51,701 nt of DNA from Phreatobacter sp. (GTDB lineage Bacteria; Pseudomonadota; Alphaproteobacteria; Rhizobiales; Phreatobacteraceae), in assembly GCA_019749835.1 (NCBI GenBank), contig JAIEPJ010000158.1:1-51701 (forward strand), in the 5' to 3' direction. A program made the translations under genes and the position numbers. Positions 24,068-32,357 of the stretch are shown here, piece after piece. The notes beneath the pieces are model-generated. The model was not told the origin of the DNA. It was given only the letters and a program-made list of their open reading frames with translations, and searched no databases. Each line of letters starts with the position of its first letter. Position 1 is the stretch's first letter.

Positions 24068-24946
24068 ATGGCCGAACTCGTCGCTTACATCGTGGCAGGC
24101 CTCGCCACCGGCGCCATCTACGCGCTGGCGGCGATCGGCTTCACACTCGTCTGGCAGACCTCGCAGACGATCAACTTCGCGCAGGGCGAATATGTCATGC
24201 TCCCGGCGATCCTGATCCTCGCCGGTGTGTCCTTCTTCGGCCTGCCGCTCTGGGCGGCGGCGCTCCTCGGTGGCCTCGTCTTCGTCGCCGTCTTCGGAGC
24301 GGGGTTCAAGATCGCGGTGGTCGATCCGATGATCCGCCACGGGGTCCTGCCGCTGGCGATCGCGACCATGGCGCTCGCCATCATCATGAAGGAAGGCGCC
24401 AAGGACTTCTTCTCGTCGGAAGCCCAGACCTTCCCCTCGCCCTTTCCCGCCGGAGCCGTCGATATCCTCGGCGTCTCGCTCTCCATGCAGCATATCGCCA
24501 TCATCGCCGTCGCCTTCATCGCGATCGGGATACTCCAGTGGTTCGTGTCCCGGACCCGGACGGGACGGCAGATGCAGGCGACGGCCCAGAACCCCGGCGT
24601 CGCCCTGATCCTCGGCATTCCCGTCGCACGGATGGTGATGCTGACATTCGCCATCAATGCGGCGCTCGCCGTCCTCGCCTCGGTGCTGGTCTCGCCGCTC
24701 TATCTGGCCAAGTTCTCAAACGGCGAGGTCATTGGCCTTTTCGCCTTCATCGCCGCCATTGTCGGCGGCTTCAACCAGGTCCGGGGCGCCCTTGGCGGCG
24801 GCCTCATCGTCGGCGTGGTCGATTCCCTGGCGGCGGCCTATATCTCGTCCTCCTATCGGCTGGCCGTTCCGCTCGCCCTTCTCGTCCTGATCATCCTCAT
24901 CAAGCCGGAAGGTCTGTTCGGCCGCCGCGAGGAGCGCCGCATATGA
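24068..24946 (+). CDS. livH: Branched-chain amino acid-type ABC permease, LivH-like
   Basis: A 292-residue inner-membrane permease with eight or so hydrophobic segments. YIVAGLATGAIYALAAIGFTLVWQTSQTINFAQGEYVML at the N-terminus is the LivH signature, and ATAQNPGVALILGIPV the ATPase-contact loop. The open frame extends to a GTG at 23996, but that start lies inside an intercistronic hairpin and would add 24 residues without family similarity; the ATG at 24068 gives the standard LivH length. It overlaps the livM-like gene by 4 bases. Confidence 0.93.
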   Translation: MAELVAYIVAGLATGAIYALAAIGFTLVWQTSQTINFAQGEYVMLPAILILAGVSFFGLPLWAAALLGGLVFVAVFGAGFKIAVVDPMIRHGVLPLAIATMALAIIMKEGAKDFFSSEAQTFPSPFPAGAVDILGVSLSMQHIAIIAVAFIAIGILQWFVSRTRTGRQMQATAQNPGVALILGIPVARMVMLTFAINAALAVLASVLVSPLYLAKFSNGEVIGLFAFIAAIVGGFNQVRGALGGGLIVGVVDSLAAAYISSSYRLAVPLALLVLIILIKPEGLFGRREERRI

Positions 24947-25983
24947 CGGAGGTCGTCGCGCCCTCGCCGCCTCCCTCCCCGCCGGTCGCGCGCGCGGCCA
25001 GCGGCCTGTCGCGCCGGCTCGACGGCGTGCTTCTGACGCTGATCGCCGGCGCTGTTCTGCTATGGTTCCTGCCGGTCGGCATGGGGCGCTACGGCACCTA
25101 TGTGCTGACCCTCTGGCTCGTCACCAGCATTGCCGTCATGGGCCTCAACCTGACCCTCGGAATCGCCGGCCTGAAATCGCTGGCCCAGGCCGCCTTCATG
25201 GGGATCGGCGCCTATACGACCGCGATCCTCGGCACGAAATTCGGTGTCGACTGGTATTCCTGTTTCCTGCTCTCCGGTCTCCTGTCCTTCGCCGTCGGGC
25301 TGTTGCTCGGTTTTCCAGCCCTGCGGGTCAAGGCCCATTACCTCGCCTTCGTGACCCTGGCCTTCGCCACCCTGGTCTGGCTGGTGTTCCGCAACGAGCA
25401 ATGGCTGACCGGCGGCACTTTCGGCATCGCCAACATCGCGCGGCCGACCCTGTTCGGGATCAGGACAGACGGCGCCCTCGCCTTCCATCGCTTCGTGGTC
25501 GTGGTCACCCTTGTGCTGGCTCTGGCACTCTGGTGGCTCATCCGCAGCCCCTGGGGCCGGGCCTTCCTGGCACTGCGCGAAAATCCGATTCGCGCCGCAT
25601 CGCTTGGCGTCGACATCCGCGCTTATACCCTGCTGGCCTTCGCCATCGGCTCGGCCTATGGCGGGTTCGCCGGCGCGCTCTATTCTCCACTCGTCGAGTT
25701 CATCGATCCCTCGCCCTTCGCCCTCTCGGCCTCCTTCATGCTGCTGCTCATGGTGGTCGCCGGCGGGTCGGGTTACCAGCTCGGCCCGTTTGTCGGCGCG
25801 CTCGTCGCCGTGGCCCTGCCGGAATGGCTGCGCTTCACAGGCGGGCTCTATCTGATCGTCTTCGGCGTCGTCGTGCTGCTACTGCTGATTGCCTGCCCCC
25901 AGGGCATCCTCGGACTCGCCGAGCGCGGCTGGAACGCCCTGCGGGCGCGGCTCGGCGCGGGCGCGGCGGAGCCTTCGCGATGA
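24943..25983 (+). CDS. livM: Branched-chain amino acid-type ABC permease, LivM-like
   Basis: A 346-residue permease, second half of the channel. After a proline-rich cytoplasmic start come about eight to ten spans. LGIAGLKSLAQAAFMGIGAYTTAIL near residue 68 is the LivM signature, and GRAFLALRENPIRAASLGVDIRAYTLLAFAIGSAYGG the coupling loop. It starts at an ATGA overlap with livH and ends at an ATGA overlap with the ATPase gene, so the four transporter genes after the hairpin form one translationally coupled block. Confidence 0.94.
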   Translation: MTEVVAPSPPPSPPVARAASGLSRRLDGVLLTLIAGAVLLWFLPVGMGRYGTYVLTLWLVTSIAVMGLNLTLGIAGLKSLAQAAFMGIGAYTTAILGTKFGVDWYSCFLLSGLLSFAVGLLLGFPALRVKAHYLAFVTLAFATLVWLVFRNEQWLTGGTFGIANIARPTLFGIRTDGALAFHRFVVVVTLVLALALWWLIRSPWGRAFLALRENPIRAASLGVDIRAYTLLAFAIGSAYGGFAGALYSPLVEFIDPSPFALSASFMLLLMVVAGGSGYQLGPFVGALVAVALPEWLRFTGGLYLIVFGVVVLLLLIACPQGILGLAERGWNALRARLGAGAAEPSR

Positions 25984-26723
25984 AGCCCGTCCTTCAGGTT
26001 ACGGGTCTGCGCAAGAGCTTCGGAGGCGTGGTCGCCGTCGATGGCGTCTCCTTCGAGGTCCATGAAGGGGAGATCCTCGGCATCATCGGCCCTAACGGCT
26101 GCGGCAAGTCGACCCTGTTCAACTGCATCCTCGGCCAGCTCGTACCAAGTGCCGGCGACATCCGGCTCGATGGAGTCGACGTCACCGGATCGACGCCGGA
26201 GGCCATGAACCGGCGCGGTGTCTCCCGCACCTTCCAGCTGCTCCAGGTCTTCCCGGAACTCTCGGTGCGGGAGAACCTGATCCTCGCCGGCCAGGAGCAC
26301 CGTGGCACCATGCTCGCCCGCCTGTTCGGCCCTGGCGATGCGGGCCTGACGGCCGAGGCCGACCGGATGATCGGCTTCTTCCGCCTCTCCCATCTCGCCG
26401 ATGCCAAGGCGGGCAGCCTCTCCTATGGCCAGCAGAAACTGCTCGATGCTGCCATGGCCTTCATGGCCGGTCCCCGACTGGTGCTGCTCGACGAGCCCGC
26501 GGGAGGCGTGAACCTGACCATGCTGGCCGATCTGAAGGAACGGTTGCGCGCAATGAACGCGGAGCGTGGAGCGACCTTCGTCGTCATCGAGCACAATATG
26601 GACTTCGTCATGAGCCTGTGCAGCCGGGTGATCGTCATGGTCGAAGGCAAGGTGCTGATGACGGGCACCCCGGCGCAGGTGCGGTCCGACCCGGCCGTTC
26701 TCGAAGCCTATCTCGGGAACTGA
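25980..26723 (+). CDS. livG: Branched-chain amino acid-type ABC ATP-binding protein, LivG-like
   Basis: A 247-residue cytoplasmic ATPase. Walker A is GPNGCGKST near residue 38, the signature region SLSYGQQKLLDAAMAF (degenerate, as usual for LivG), Walker B LVLLDEPAGGVN and the switch His in VIEHNMD. The extra length between Walker A and the signature, and the ending DPAVLEAYLGN, mark it as LivG rather than LivF. The much longer open frame leading into it is only overlap with livM. It pairs with the following LivF-like ATPase. Confidence 0.94.
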   Translation: MKPVLQVTGLRKSFGGVVAVDGVSFEVHEGEILGIIGPNGCGKSTLFNCILGQLVPSAGDIRLDGVDVTGSTPEAMNRRGVSRTFQLLQVFPELSVRENLILAGQEHRGTMLARLFGPGDAGLTAEADRMIGFFRLSHLADAKAGSLSYGQQKLLDAAMAFMAGPRLVLLDEPAGGVNLTMLADLKERLRAMNAERGATFVVIEHNMDFVMSLCSRVIVMVEGKVLMTGTPAQVRSDPAVLEAYLGN

Positions 26724-26734
26724 GGACCGCAGCG

Positions 26735-27475
26735 ATGACCGAGACGATCCTCGAGCTCGACGACGTCGTGGGCGGCTATGGCCGCATCACCATCCTCAAC
26801 GGCTGCTCTTTCAAGGTCAGGCGGGGGGCGATCACCACGGTCATCGGCCCGAACGGAGCCGGCAAATCGACGGTCTTCAAGGCGATCTTCGGGCTGATCC
26901 GGCCGAGTTCCGGGCGGATTCGCTTCGACGGCACCGACATCACCGGCTGGTCACCGCGCCAATTGCTGGAGGCCGGCATTGTCTACGTGCCGCAGGGCCG
27001 CAACCTCTTCCCCGAGCTGTCGGTCCGGCACAATCTCGAACTGGGGACGGTCGCGGCCGGCCCCGGCATCCGCGATGTCGGGGCGCGCATCGAGCGTGCC
27101 CTCGACCGCTTCCCGATCTTGCGCCAGAAGGCCGATCAGCAGGCGTCGACCCTGTCGGGGGGCCAGCAGAAACAGCTGGAGATCATGCGCGGACTGCTGC
27201 TCGATCCCCGGCTGATCCTCATCGACGAACCATCCATCGGCCTGTCGCCGCTGCTGGTTCAGGAGACTTTCGCCATCCTGACCGAACTGCGCGACCAGGG
27301 CGTCACCATCCTGATGGTCGAGCAGAATGCCCGCTCAGCCCTGCAGATCTCCGACGAGGGCATCGTGCTCGAACTCGGACGCGCCAGGATGCAAGGCCCG
27401 GCTGACGAGATCCTGAGAGATCCCAGGGTGGGGCAGCTCTTCCTCGGCGGCGGCCTTGCGGAGCCTGCGGCATGA
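26735..27475 (+). CDS. livF: Branched-chain amino acid-type ABC ATP-binding protein, LivF-like
   Basis: A 246-residue ATPase. Walker A GPNGAGKST near residue 38, signature LSGGQQKQLEIMRGLLLDP, Walker B LILIDEPSIGLSP and VEQNARSAL with the Gln typical of LivF in place of the switch His. GAGGA eight bases before the ATG supports the start. It completes the importer together with LivG. The next gene, a shikimate dehydrogenase-family enzyme, begins 37 bases later and is probably in the same transcript. Confidence 0.94.
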   Translation: MTETILELDDVVGGYGRITILNGCSFKVRRGAITTVIGPNGAGKSTVFKAIFGLIRPSSGRIRFDGTDITGWSPRQLLEAGIVYVPQGRNLFPELSVRHNLELGTVAAGPGIRDVGARIERALDRFPILRQKADQQASTLSGGQQKQLEIMRGLLLDPRLILIDEPSIGLSPLLVQETFAILTELRDQGVTILMVEQNARSALQISDEGIVLELGRARMQGPADEILRDPRVGQLFLGGGLAEPAA

Positions 27476-27512
27476 CGATCGGCCCGGCGTGGCGCGCCAT
27501 GGCGGTGACGCG

Positions 27513-28343
27513 ATGAGCATCGACGGTCAAACCCGCATCATCGCCCATATCGGTCATCCCACGACGACATTCAGGTCGCCCTCCATCTACAATCCCTATT
27601 TCGCGCGCATCGGCCTGAACGTGGCGGTGGTGCCGATGGGGGTGCGCCGCGAGGACGGCGACGCGGCTTTGCCCGTCATCTTCCGCATGACCAATGTCAT
27701 CGGCGCGCTCATCACCATGCCGCTCAAGATCGACGTCGTCGCGATGCTGGACGAGGCCAGTCCCGCCGTGACGATCGCCGGCTCCTGCAACGCCGTGCGC
27801 ATCGGCCACGGCGGCCGCATCCAAGGCCACAATGTCGACGGCGAGGGTTTCGTCCGCGCTCTGGCGCGCAACGGCGTCGATCCTTCCAACGCCTCGGCAC
27901 TGGTGGTAGGCGCCGGCGGCGTCGGCTCGGCCATCGCCGCCTCGCTCTCCGCAGCCGGCATTGGCAGCCTCACCCTCGTTGACACCGACACCAGCCGCGC
28001 CCAGGCCCTGGCCGCCCGCCTGCACGCCCATGCCCCGCGATTGTCGCTGGCAACCGGTCCATCCGATCCCGCGGCGTTCGACATCGTCGTCAATGCGACG
28101 CCGCTGGGCATGAACCCCGACGATCCCCTGCCCTTCGATCCGGACCGCCTGAGCCCGGGCAGCCTCGTCGGTGAGGTGGTCCTCGCGGAAGAGATGACGC
28201 CCCTGCTGCGCGCAGCGGCGGCCCGCGGCTGCAAGGTCCAGACCGGGCTCGACATGCTGTTCGAGATGATCCCCGCCTATCTGGAATTCTTCGGCCTGCC
28301 GACGACCACGTCGGACGAGCTGCGCGCCGGTGCACGGCTGTGA
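27513..28343 (+). CDS. Shikimate/quinate dehydrogenase family protein
   Basis: A 276-residue NAD(P)-dependent enzyme of the AroE family. The catalytic Lys72 (MPLKIDV) and Asp109 (GHNVDGEGF) are present, with the dinucleotide motif GAGGVG near residue 133 and the typical NATPLGM block. The N-terminal substrate loop reads HPTTTFRSPSIYN rather than the usual HSLSP..HN, so the substrate may differ from shikimate, as in quinate- or aminoshikimate-type paralogues. Its position at the end of a Liv-type importer operon suggests use of an imported cyclic polyol acid rather than a role in aromatic amino acid synthesis. That is inference. Confidence 0.9.
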   Translation: MSIDGQTRIIAHIGHPTTTFRSPSIYNPYFARIGLNVAVVPMGVRREDGDAALPVIFRMTNVIGALITMPLKIDVVAMLDEASPAVTIAGSCNAVRIGHGGRIQGHNVDGEGFVRALARNGVDPSNASALVVGAGGVGSAIAASLSAAGIGSLTLVDTDTSRAQALAARLHAHAPRLSLATGPSDPAAFDIVVNATPLGMNPDDPLPFDPDRLSPGSLVGEVVLAEEMTPLLRAAAARGCKVQTGLDMLFEMIPAYLEFFGLPTTTSDELRAGARL

Positions 28344-28368
28344 GCCTGCCGGCCGGGCTGAAGACCCG

Positions 28369-29250
28369 CTATCGGCGCGCTTCACGGCGCAGTTGCTGCT
28401 CCCGCAGGAAGATGAACAGGCCTGCGCCAATGATGATGGCCGCTCCCACGAAGGTCGGGGGATCGCTGATCTCTCCGAAGACGAGATAGCCCATCAGCAC
28501 CCCCCAGATGATCAGCGAATACTGGTACGGCACGACGACCGATGCGGGGGCGATCTTCAGCGAGATGTTGACGCAGGAATTGCCGAGAAGCGATCCGAGC
28601 CCCAGGACGACCATCAGGGCGAGATCGATGGGCCGGAGCGGCGCCCACCCCTGATAGGCCACCAGGGCGATGCCGATGACGAGGGCGGCGACGAGTTGCC
28701 AGCCCATCAGGACCCGGGCATCGGTCGCCGCGAGCTTGCGGGTCGCGATCATGAAGCAGGCATAGGCGAAGCTGCCGACAAGGGCCGCCAGCGCCCCCCA
28801 CGAGAAGCTCTCCTGTCCCGGCTGGATGGCGATGACGACCCCGACGAAGCCGAGGATGACCGCGAGCCAGCGGCGCCAGCCGACACGCTCGCCCAGCAAC
28901 CAGGGTGACATGGCTGTCACGTAGATCGGTCCTGCGAGATAATAGGTCATCACGTCGGCCAGCGGCAGGAACGTCAGGGCCCAGAAGAACAGGGCCGATT
29001 CCAGCGCCGACAGGAAGCCGCGCAGGACCTGCAGACCGATACGTGGCTGGGTACGGATCGGGCCGGGACCGGCGGGGGCCAGCAGGACACCAACCACCGT
29101 GAGACCGACGACGGCGCGCGCCAGCATCAATTGACCGACCGTCGCGGTCGCCAGCAGCCACTTGCCCAGGGCGTCATTCGCCGCGAACAGGAAAAACGCC
29201 AGCAGCATCATGAAGATGCCAAGTCCGTAGTTCTGTCGCTGATCGGACAT
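28369..29250 (-). CDS. DMT-superfamily transporter, EamA type
   Basis: A 293-residue inner-membrane protein with ten hydrophobic segments arranged as two EamA repeats (about residues 10-140 and 155-285). The N-terminal repeat contains FLFAANDALGKWLLATATVGQLMLARAV, and the second ends with YLVFGEISDPPTFVGAAIIIGAGLFIFLREQ, the usual EamA close. Members export or import amino acids, sugars or metabolites. The frame is open 72 codons further up, but the sequence there is not membrane-like; the start at MSDQRQ is natural. It converges with the dehydrogenase gene 25 bases away and is divergent from the LysR gene across 517 bases. Confidence 0.9.
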   Translation of the reverse strand: MSDQRQNYGLGIFMMLLAFFLFAANDALGKWLLATATVGQLMLARAVVGLTVVGVLLAPAGPGPIRTQPRIGLQVLRGFLSALESALFFWALTFLPLADVMTYYLAGPIYVTAMSPWLLGERVGWRRWLAVILGFVGVVIAIQPGQESFSWGALAALVGSFAYACFMIATRKLAATDARVLMGWQLVAALVIGIALVAYQGWAPLRPIDLALMVVLGLGSLLGNSCVNISLKIAPASVVVPYQYSLIIWGVLMGYLVFGEISDPPTFVGAAIIIGAGLFIFLREQQLRREARR

Positions 29251-29767
29251 GGGTTCCCATGATGTGTCGTCGCGCCACCGGGCGCCTATGGCGGGCGCCG
29301 CAGCGTCCAGCATGGCACCGCCTCTACAGGAGTTCGCCGACAACCCCAATGGCGGGAATGGCACCGCGACACCGACGACCGCAGCATAGGGGCTGCGGCA
29401 TGGTGACGTCTCGCGGCCACGACGCCATCGCCGATCCAAGTGTGCCCCTCGACTGGGCGGCATCATGCGTGGCGGCCGGGCAGGTCCAATCCCAGAGGCT
29501 CGAACGCGGGGAGGATCTGGAACGGCGACCCAGGCTGGCGCTCCCTCTCAAAACACACAATATGCCAACTAAATGACATTTTATCATGGCTCTACATAGG
29601 TTTTCTAAACCGCTTTGTTGCCTATCTTCCTGGCCCGCACGGGACATCGTCGCCGGTGCCATGCCAAGACGGATCCGAGTCGGTCCCCCTTGCGGCCACC
29701 ACGCCCGCGGATCGCGGCGGACGGGTTCGGATTGCAAGGCGAGCGAATGTGACGGACAGTCCGCCCC
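29251..29767. promoter_or_regulatory. Long divergent intergenic region (DMT transporter / LysR)
   Basis: 517 bases without a convincing gene. Most of it is GC-rich, but 29555-29625 is distinctly AT-rich for this genome and is probably the promoter/operator zone. It holds ATGA-N7-TCAT (29573-29587, which contains a T-N11-A LysR box) and GGTTT-TCT-AAACC (29599-29611). Nearer the transporter, CCGCAGC-ATAGGG-GCTGCGG (29379-29398) can form a 7-bp hairpin. The short open frames in this stretch look like chance. Confidence 0.5.
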
Positions 29768-30676
29768 ATGAACCTGCGCTTTCTCGAGACCTTCCTGATG
29801 GTCGCCCGCCTCAAGAGTTTTTCGGCCGCCGGCGAACGCATGAATACGACGCAGGCGGCCGTCTCGAGCCGCATCGCCACCCTCGAGCGCCAATTGGGCG
29901 TCCGCCTTTTCGAACGCGACATGCGGTCCGTGGTCCTGACGCCGCACGGCCTGAGCGCGCTGGCACGGGCCGAGGAGATCGTCAAACTGGTGGCCGAATT
30001 CCGCACCGGGATCGGTTCACCGGCGACCCTCAGCGGAACCATCGCGATCGGTACGGTGGACACGATCGTCTACACGTGGCTTCCCCGCCTGCTCGACCAG
30101 ATGAAGGCGACGTACCCCCATGTAAGCCTCGACCTGACGGTCGATACGAGCCGCAACATCGCCGAACTTGTCCGCGACGGGGGCGTCGATCTGGGGATCC
30201 TGATGGGCCCGGTCATGGATGAGACCTTGCAGAGTATCGAAGTCTGCAGCTTCGAATGCGCCTGGTTCGCATCGGCCAAGCTCGGCCTGCCTTCGCGGCT
30301 CGAACTGTCCGATGTCATTCTCCACCCCTTGTTCGCCTATTCCAAGGGATCCCAGCCGCACCAGGCCATCCTGCGTCTCCTCGAACAGCATGGTGTCCCG
30401 GCAAACCAGGCACGCATCTACAATTCCAACTCGATCGCCACGATGATCCGGCTCCTCTGCGACAGCGGCGGCATCGCGGCCCTGCCCGCGCCCATGGTCG
30501 AGGATCATCCCGACGCTGCGCGAATTGCACGCATCGATGTCAATGTCGTCCTGCCGCCGATGCGGTTCCATGTCGTCTATGGAGAAAGCGCGGCGAACCC
30601 CATCCCGGCCACGATCGCGCGAATGGCCCAGCGCATCGCCGCCGAATTCGACGCCCAACGATGTGCCGTTACCTGA
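29768..30676 (+). CDS. LysR family transcriptional regulator
   Basis: A 302-residue regulator. The N-terminal winged helix-turn-helix (residues 1-60) reads MNLRFLETFLMVARLKSFSA, then AGERMNTTQAAVSSRIATLE and LGVRLFERDMRSVVLTPHG. The effector domain spans about 90-295 (GTIAIGTVDTIVYTWLPRLL). It lies 105 bases before the nitrilase/RraA/Pot/HyuAB run and is divergent from the EamA transporter; either could be its target. A dyad with a LysR-type T-N11-A box lies in front of each neighbour (29573-29587 and 30700-30717), but the two boxes differ in sequence. No ribosome-binding site of note. Confidence 0.94.
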   Translation: MNLRFLETFLMVARLKSFSAAGERMNTTQAAVSSRIATLERQLGVRLFERDMRSVVLTPHGLSALARAEEIVKLVAEFRTGIGSPATLSGTIAIGTVDTIVYTWLPRLLDQMKATYPHVSLDLTVDTSRNIAELVRDGGVDLGILMGPVMDETLQSIEVCSFECAWFASAKLGLPSRLELSDVILHPLFAYSKGSQPHQAILRLLEQHGVPANQARIYNSNSIATMIRLLCDSGGIAALPAPMVEDHPDAARIARIDVNVVLPPMRFHVVYGESAANPIPATIARMAQRIAAEFDAQRCAVT

Positions 30677-30699
30677 CGCTGGGGCAGCGATCGATTTTC

Positions 30700-30717
30700 C
30701 TTGTAGCTCAGGACAAG
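30700..30717. promoter_or_regulatory. Dyad with T-N11-A, candidate LysR box before the nitrilase operon
   Basis: CTTGT-AGCTCAGG-ACAAG lies 64 bases before the ATG at 30782 in an AT-richer stretch. It contains T-N11-A (30701 and 30713), the generic LysR-type box. The LysR gene ends at 30676, so the dyad sits in the promoter region of the following run. Confidence 0.4.
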
Positions 30718-30781
30718 TTTTTCAGTGTTGCCGACCCTCTGACCCCATGGTTAGCTTCGTCACGCACCCGGGGGATCGGCC

Positions 30782-31588
30782 ATGAAAGTCGGCGTCGTTC
30801 AGATGAATTCGCAGGATGACAAGGCGGCCAATATCGCCGTGGCATCCAGTTTGGTGGCGAAATGCGCGGAGGATGGCGCACGGCTCATCGTTCTGCCGGA
30901 GTACTTCGCCTATCTGGGATCGAGCCCCGACAATGCGCGGGCGAGCGCCGAGACACCGCCTCATGGAGACGCCTATGCGGCGATGAAGGCACTGGCGGCC
31001 AAGCACAAGGTGACCCTGCATGCCGGCTCCATCGTCGAGCAGGACGGCAACCAGTTCTACAACACGTCGCTGGTCTTCGGACCCGACGGCGAGGAGAAGG
31101 CCCGCTATCGCAAGATCCATCTCTTCGATGTCGACGTGCCCGGTGGCGCTCGATACCGGGAGTCGGACATGGTCGGCCGGGGCGACAAGATCGTCACCTA
31201 TGACGCGGACGATGTCACTGTGGGCTGCACGATCTGCTACGATCTGCGCTTCGCCGAACTCTTCCGCGCCCTCAGGGACAAGGGTGCCAAGGTGATCGTG
31301 CTGCCGGCCGCCTTCACCTTGATGACCGGCAAGGACCACTGGGAAGTGCTGTTGCGCGCCCGTGCCATCGAGACGCAGTGCTGGATCATCGCCTCGGCCC
31401 AGATTTTCAACCACGCCGACGGCAAGAAGGCCTGCTACGGACATTCGATGATCATCGACCCCTGGGGCCATGTCACCGCGATGGTTCCCGATCAGGTCGG
31501 CGCGACGACAGCCGTACTCGACTTTCACCGTCAGGACTCGATCCGCGCCAATCTGCCGGTCGCCCACCACCACGTGCTGCCGCTCTGA
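30782..31588 (+). CDS. Carbon-nitrogen hydrolase (nitrilase superfamily, Nit2/amidase-like)
   Basis: A 268-residue nitrilase-superfamily hydrolase with the full catalytic set: Glu40 in LPEYF, Lys111 in YRKIHLFDVDVP and Cys152 in GCTICYDLRFAEL. The KIHLFDVD and ICYDLRF segments place it near the Nit/omega-amidase branch, which deamidates dicarboxylate monoamides such as 2-oxoglutaramate; N-carbamoyl hydrolases are the other option. It is the first gene of the run that continues with RraA-like, Pot-type ABC and HyuAB genes, so amide or carbamoyl hydrolysis of a ring-opened N-compound is plausible. GGGGGA precedes the ATG by about 6 bases. Confidence 0.92.
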   Translation: MKVGVVQMNSQDDKAANIAVASSLVAKCAEDGARLIVLPEYFAYLGSSPDNARASAETPPHGDAYAAMKALAAKHKVTLHAGSIVEQDGNQFYNTSLVFGPDGEEKARYRKIHLFDVDVPGGARYRESDMVGRGDKIVTYDADDVTVGCTICYDLRFAELFRALRDKGAKVIVLPAAFTLMTGKDHWEVLLRARAIETQCWIIASAQIFNHADGKKACYGHSMIIDPWGHVTAMVPDQVGATTAVLDFHRQDSIRANLPVAHHHVLPL

Positions 31589-31631
31589 GCCCGCCACTTC
31601 CGCAACCCGCACCGATACAGGGCTGGACTTC

Positions 31632-32297
31632 ATGTTCGTGATCAAACCGATGCCGGACCAGATTCCGGACGATCTCGTCACCTTGCTGGAGGAGGTCGAG
31701 ACGGCGACGGTCGGCCACGTTCTTCACTCCGGCTTCGTCGACCGGCACATTCGGGCGGTGCTACCGAACAAGCGTGTCGCCGGAACGGCTGTCACGATCC
31801 GCATCCCGCATGCGGACTCGGCGCTTCTGCATTGGCTGACGGCACATGTCCGCCCCGGCGACATCGTCCTCGTCGATCGCTGTGGGGACGATCGCCATGC
31901 CTGTTGGGGCGGCGTGATCACCAATTGCATGAAGATGGCGGGCGTCAAAGCCGGCGTGGTCGACGGACCGGCAACCGATTTTTCCGAATTCACGCGTGTC
32001 GACATGCCGATGTGGTGCCGCGGACCTTCTGCGATCACCACCAAGCTCCTCGGGTCGGAGGGGGCGGTGAATGTGCCGATCAGTGTCGGCGGTCAGGTGG
32101 TCCATCCCGGAGATGCGATCCTGTGCGACGAGAGCGGGGTCATCGTGCTCGATCCCCTGCAGGCGCGGGCGATCGCTGAAAAGGCGATCGGCATGCAGAA
32201 GAATGAACTTGTTCTGCTCGAGAGGCTGCGGAAGGGCGAAAAGCTCCCCGATATTTCTGGAGCACGAGCCATGGTCGAAGCGAAGCTCGCACCCTGA
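31632..32297 (+). CDS. RraA family protein with altered active-site motif
   Basis: A 221-residue RraA/HMG-aldolase-like protein. The fold is recognised by ATVGHVLHSGFVDRHIRAVLPNKRVAGTAVTIRI, GDIVLVDRCGD, GGVITNCMKMAGVKAGVVDG and VHPGDAILCDESGVIVL. The substrate and metal motif of aldolases in this family ends in Arg-Asp; here it reads DGPATD (111-116), so Thr115 replaces the Arg. Classical 4-hydroxy-4-methyl-2-oxoglutarate aldolase activity is therefore doubtful; oxaloacetate decarboxylation or another 2-oxo acid reaction remains possible. It sits between the nitrilase-family gene and a Pot-type importer. The start could also be the Met seven residues in. Confidence 0.87.
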   Translation: MFVIKPMPDQIPDDLVTLLEEVETATVGHVLHSGFVDRHIRAVLPNKRVAGTAVTIRIPHADSALLHWLTAHVRPGDIVLVDRCGDDRHACWGGVITNCMKMAGVKAGVVDGPATDFSEFTRVDMPMWCRGPSAITTKLLGSEGAVNVPISVGGQVVHPGDAILCDESGVIVLDPLQARAIAEKAIGMQKNELVLLERLRKGEKLPDISGARAMVEAKLAP

Positions 32298-32357
32298 TTC
32301 AGCCGAACGCCACTTCACCCGGGGCCATTACCGGATCATCGCACGAGGGGACTGGAC

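Noticed and set aside
23996-24946. GTG start for the LivH-like permease at 23996
   Set aside because: It lies inside the intercistronic hairpin, lacks a ribosome-binding site and adds residues without family similarity.
29259-29576. A 105-codon open frame in the long gap before the LysR gene
   Set aside because: Arg/Pro-rich composition, no ribosome-binding site and no recognisable domain; looks like chance.
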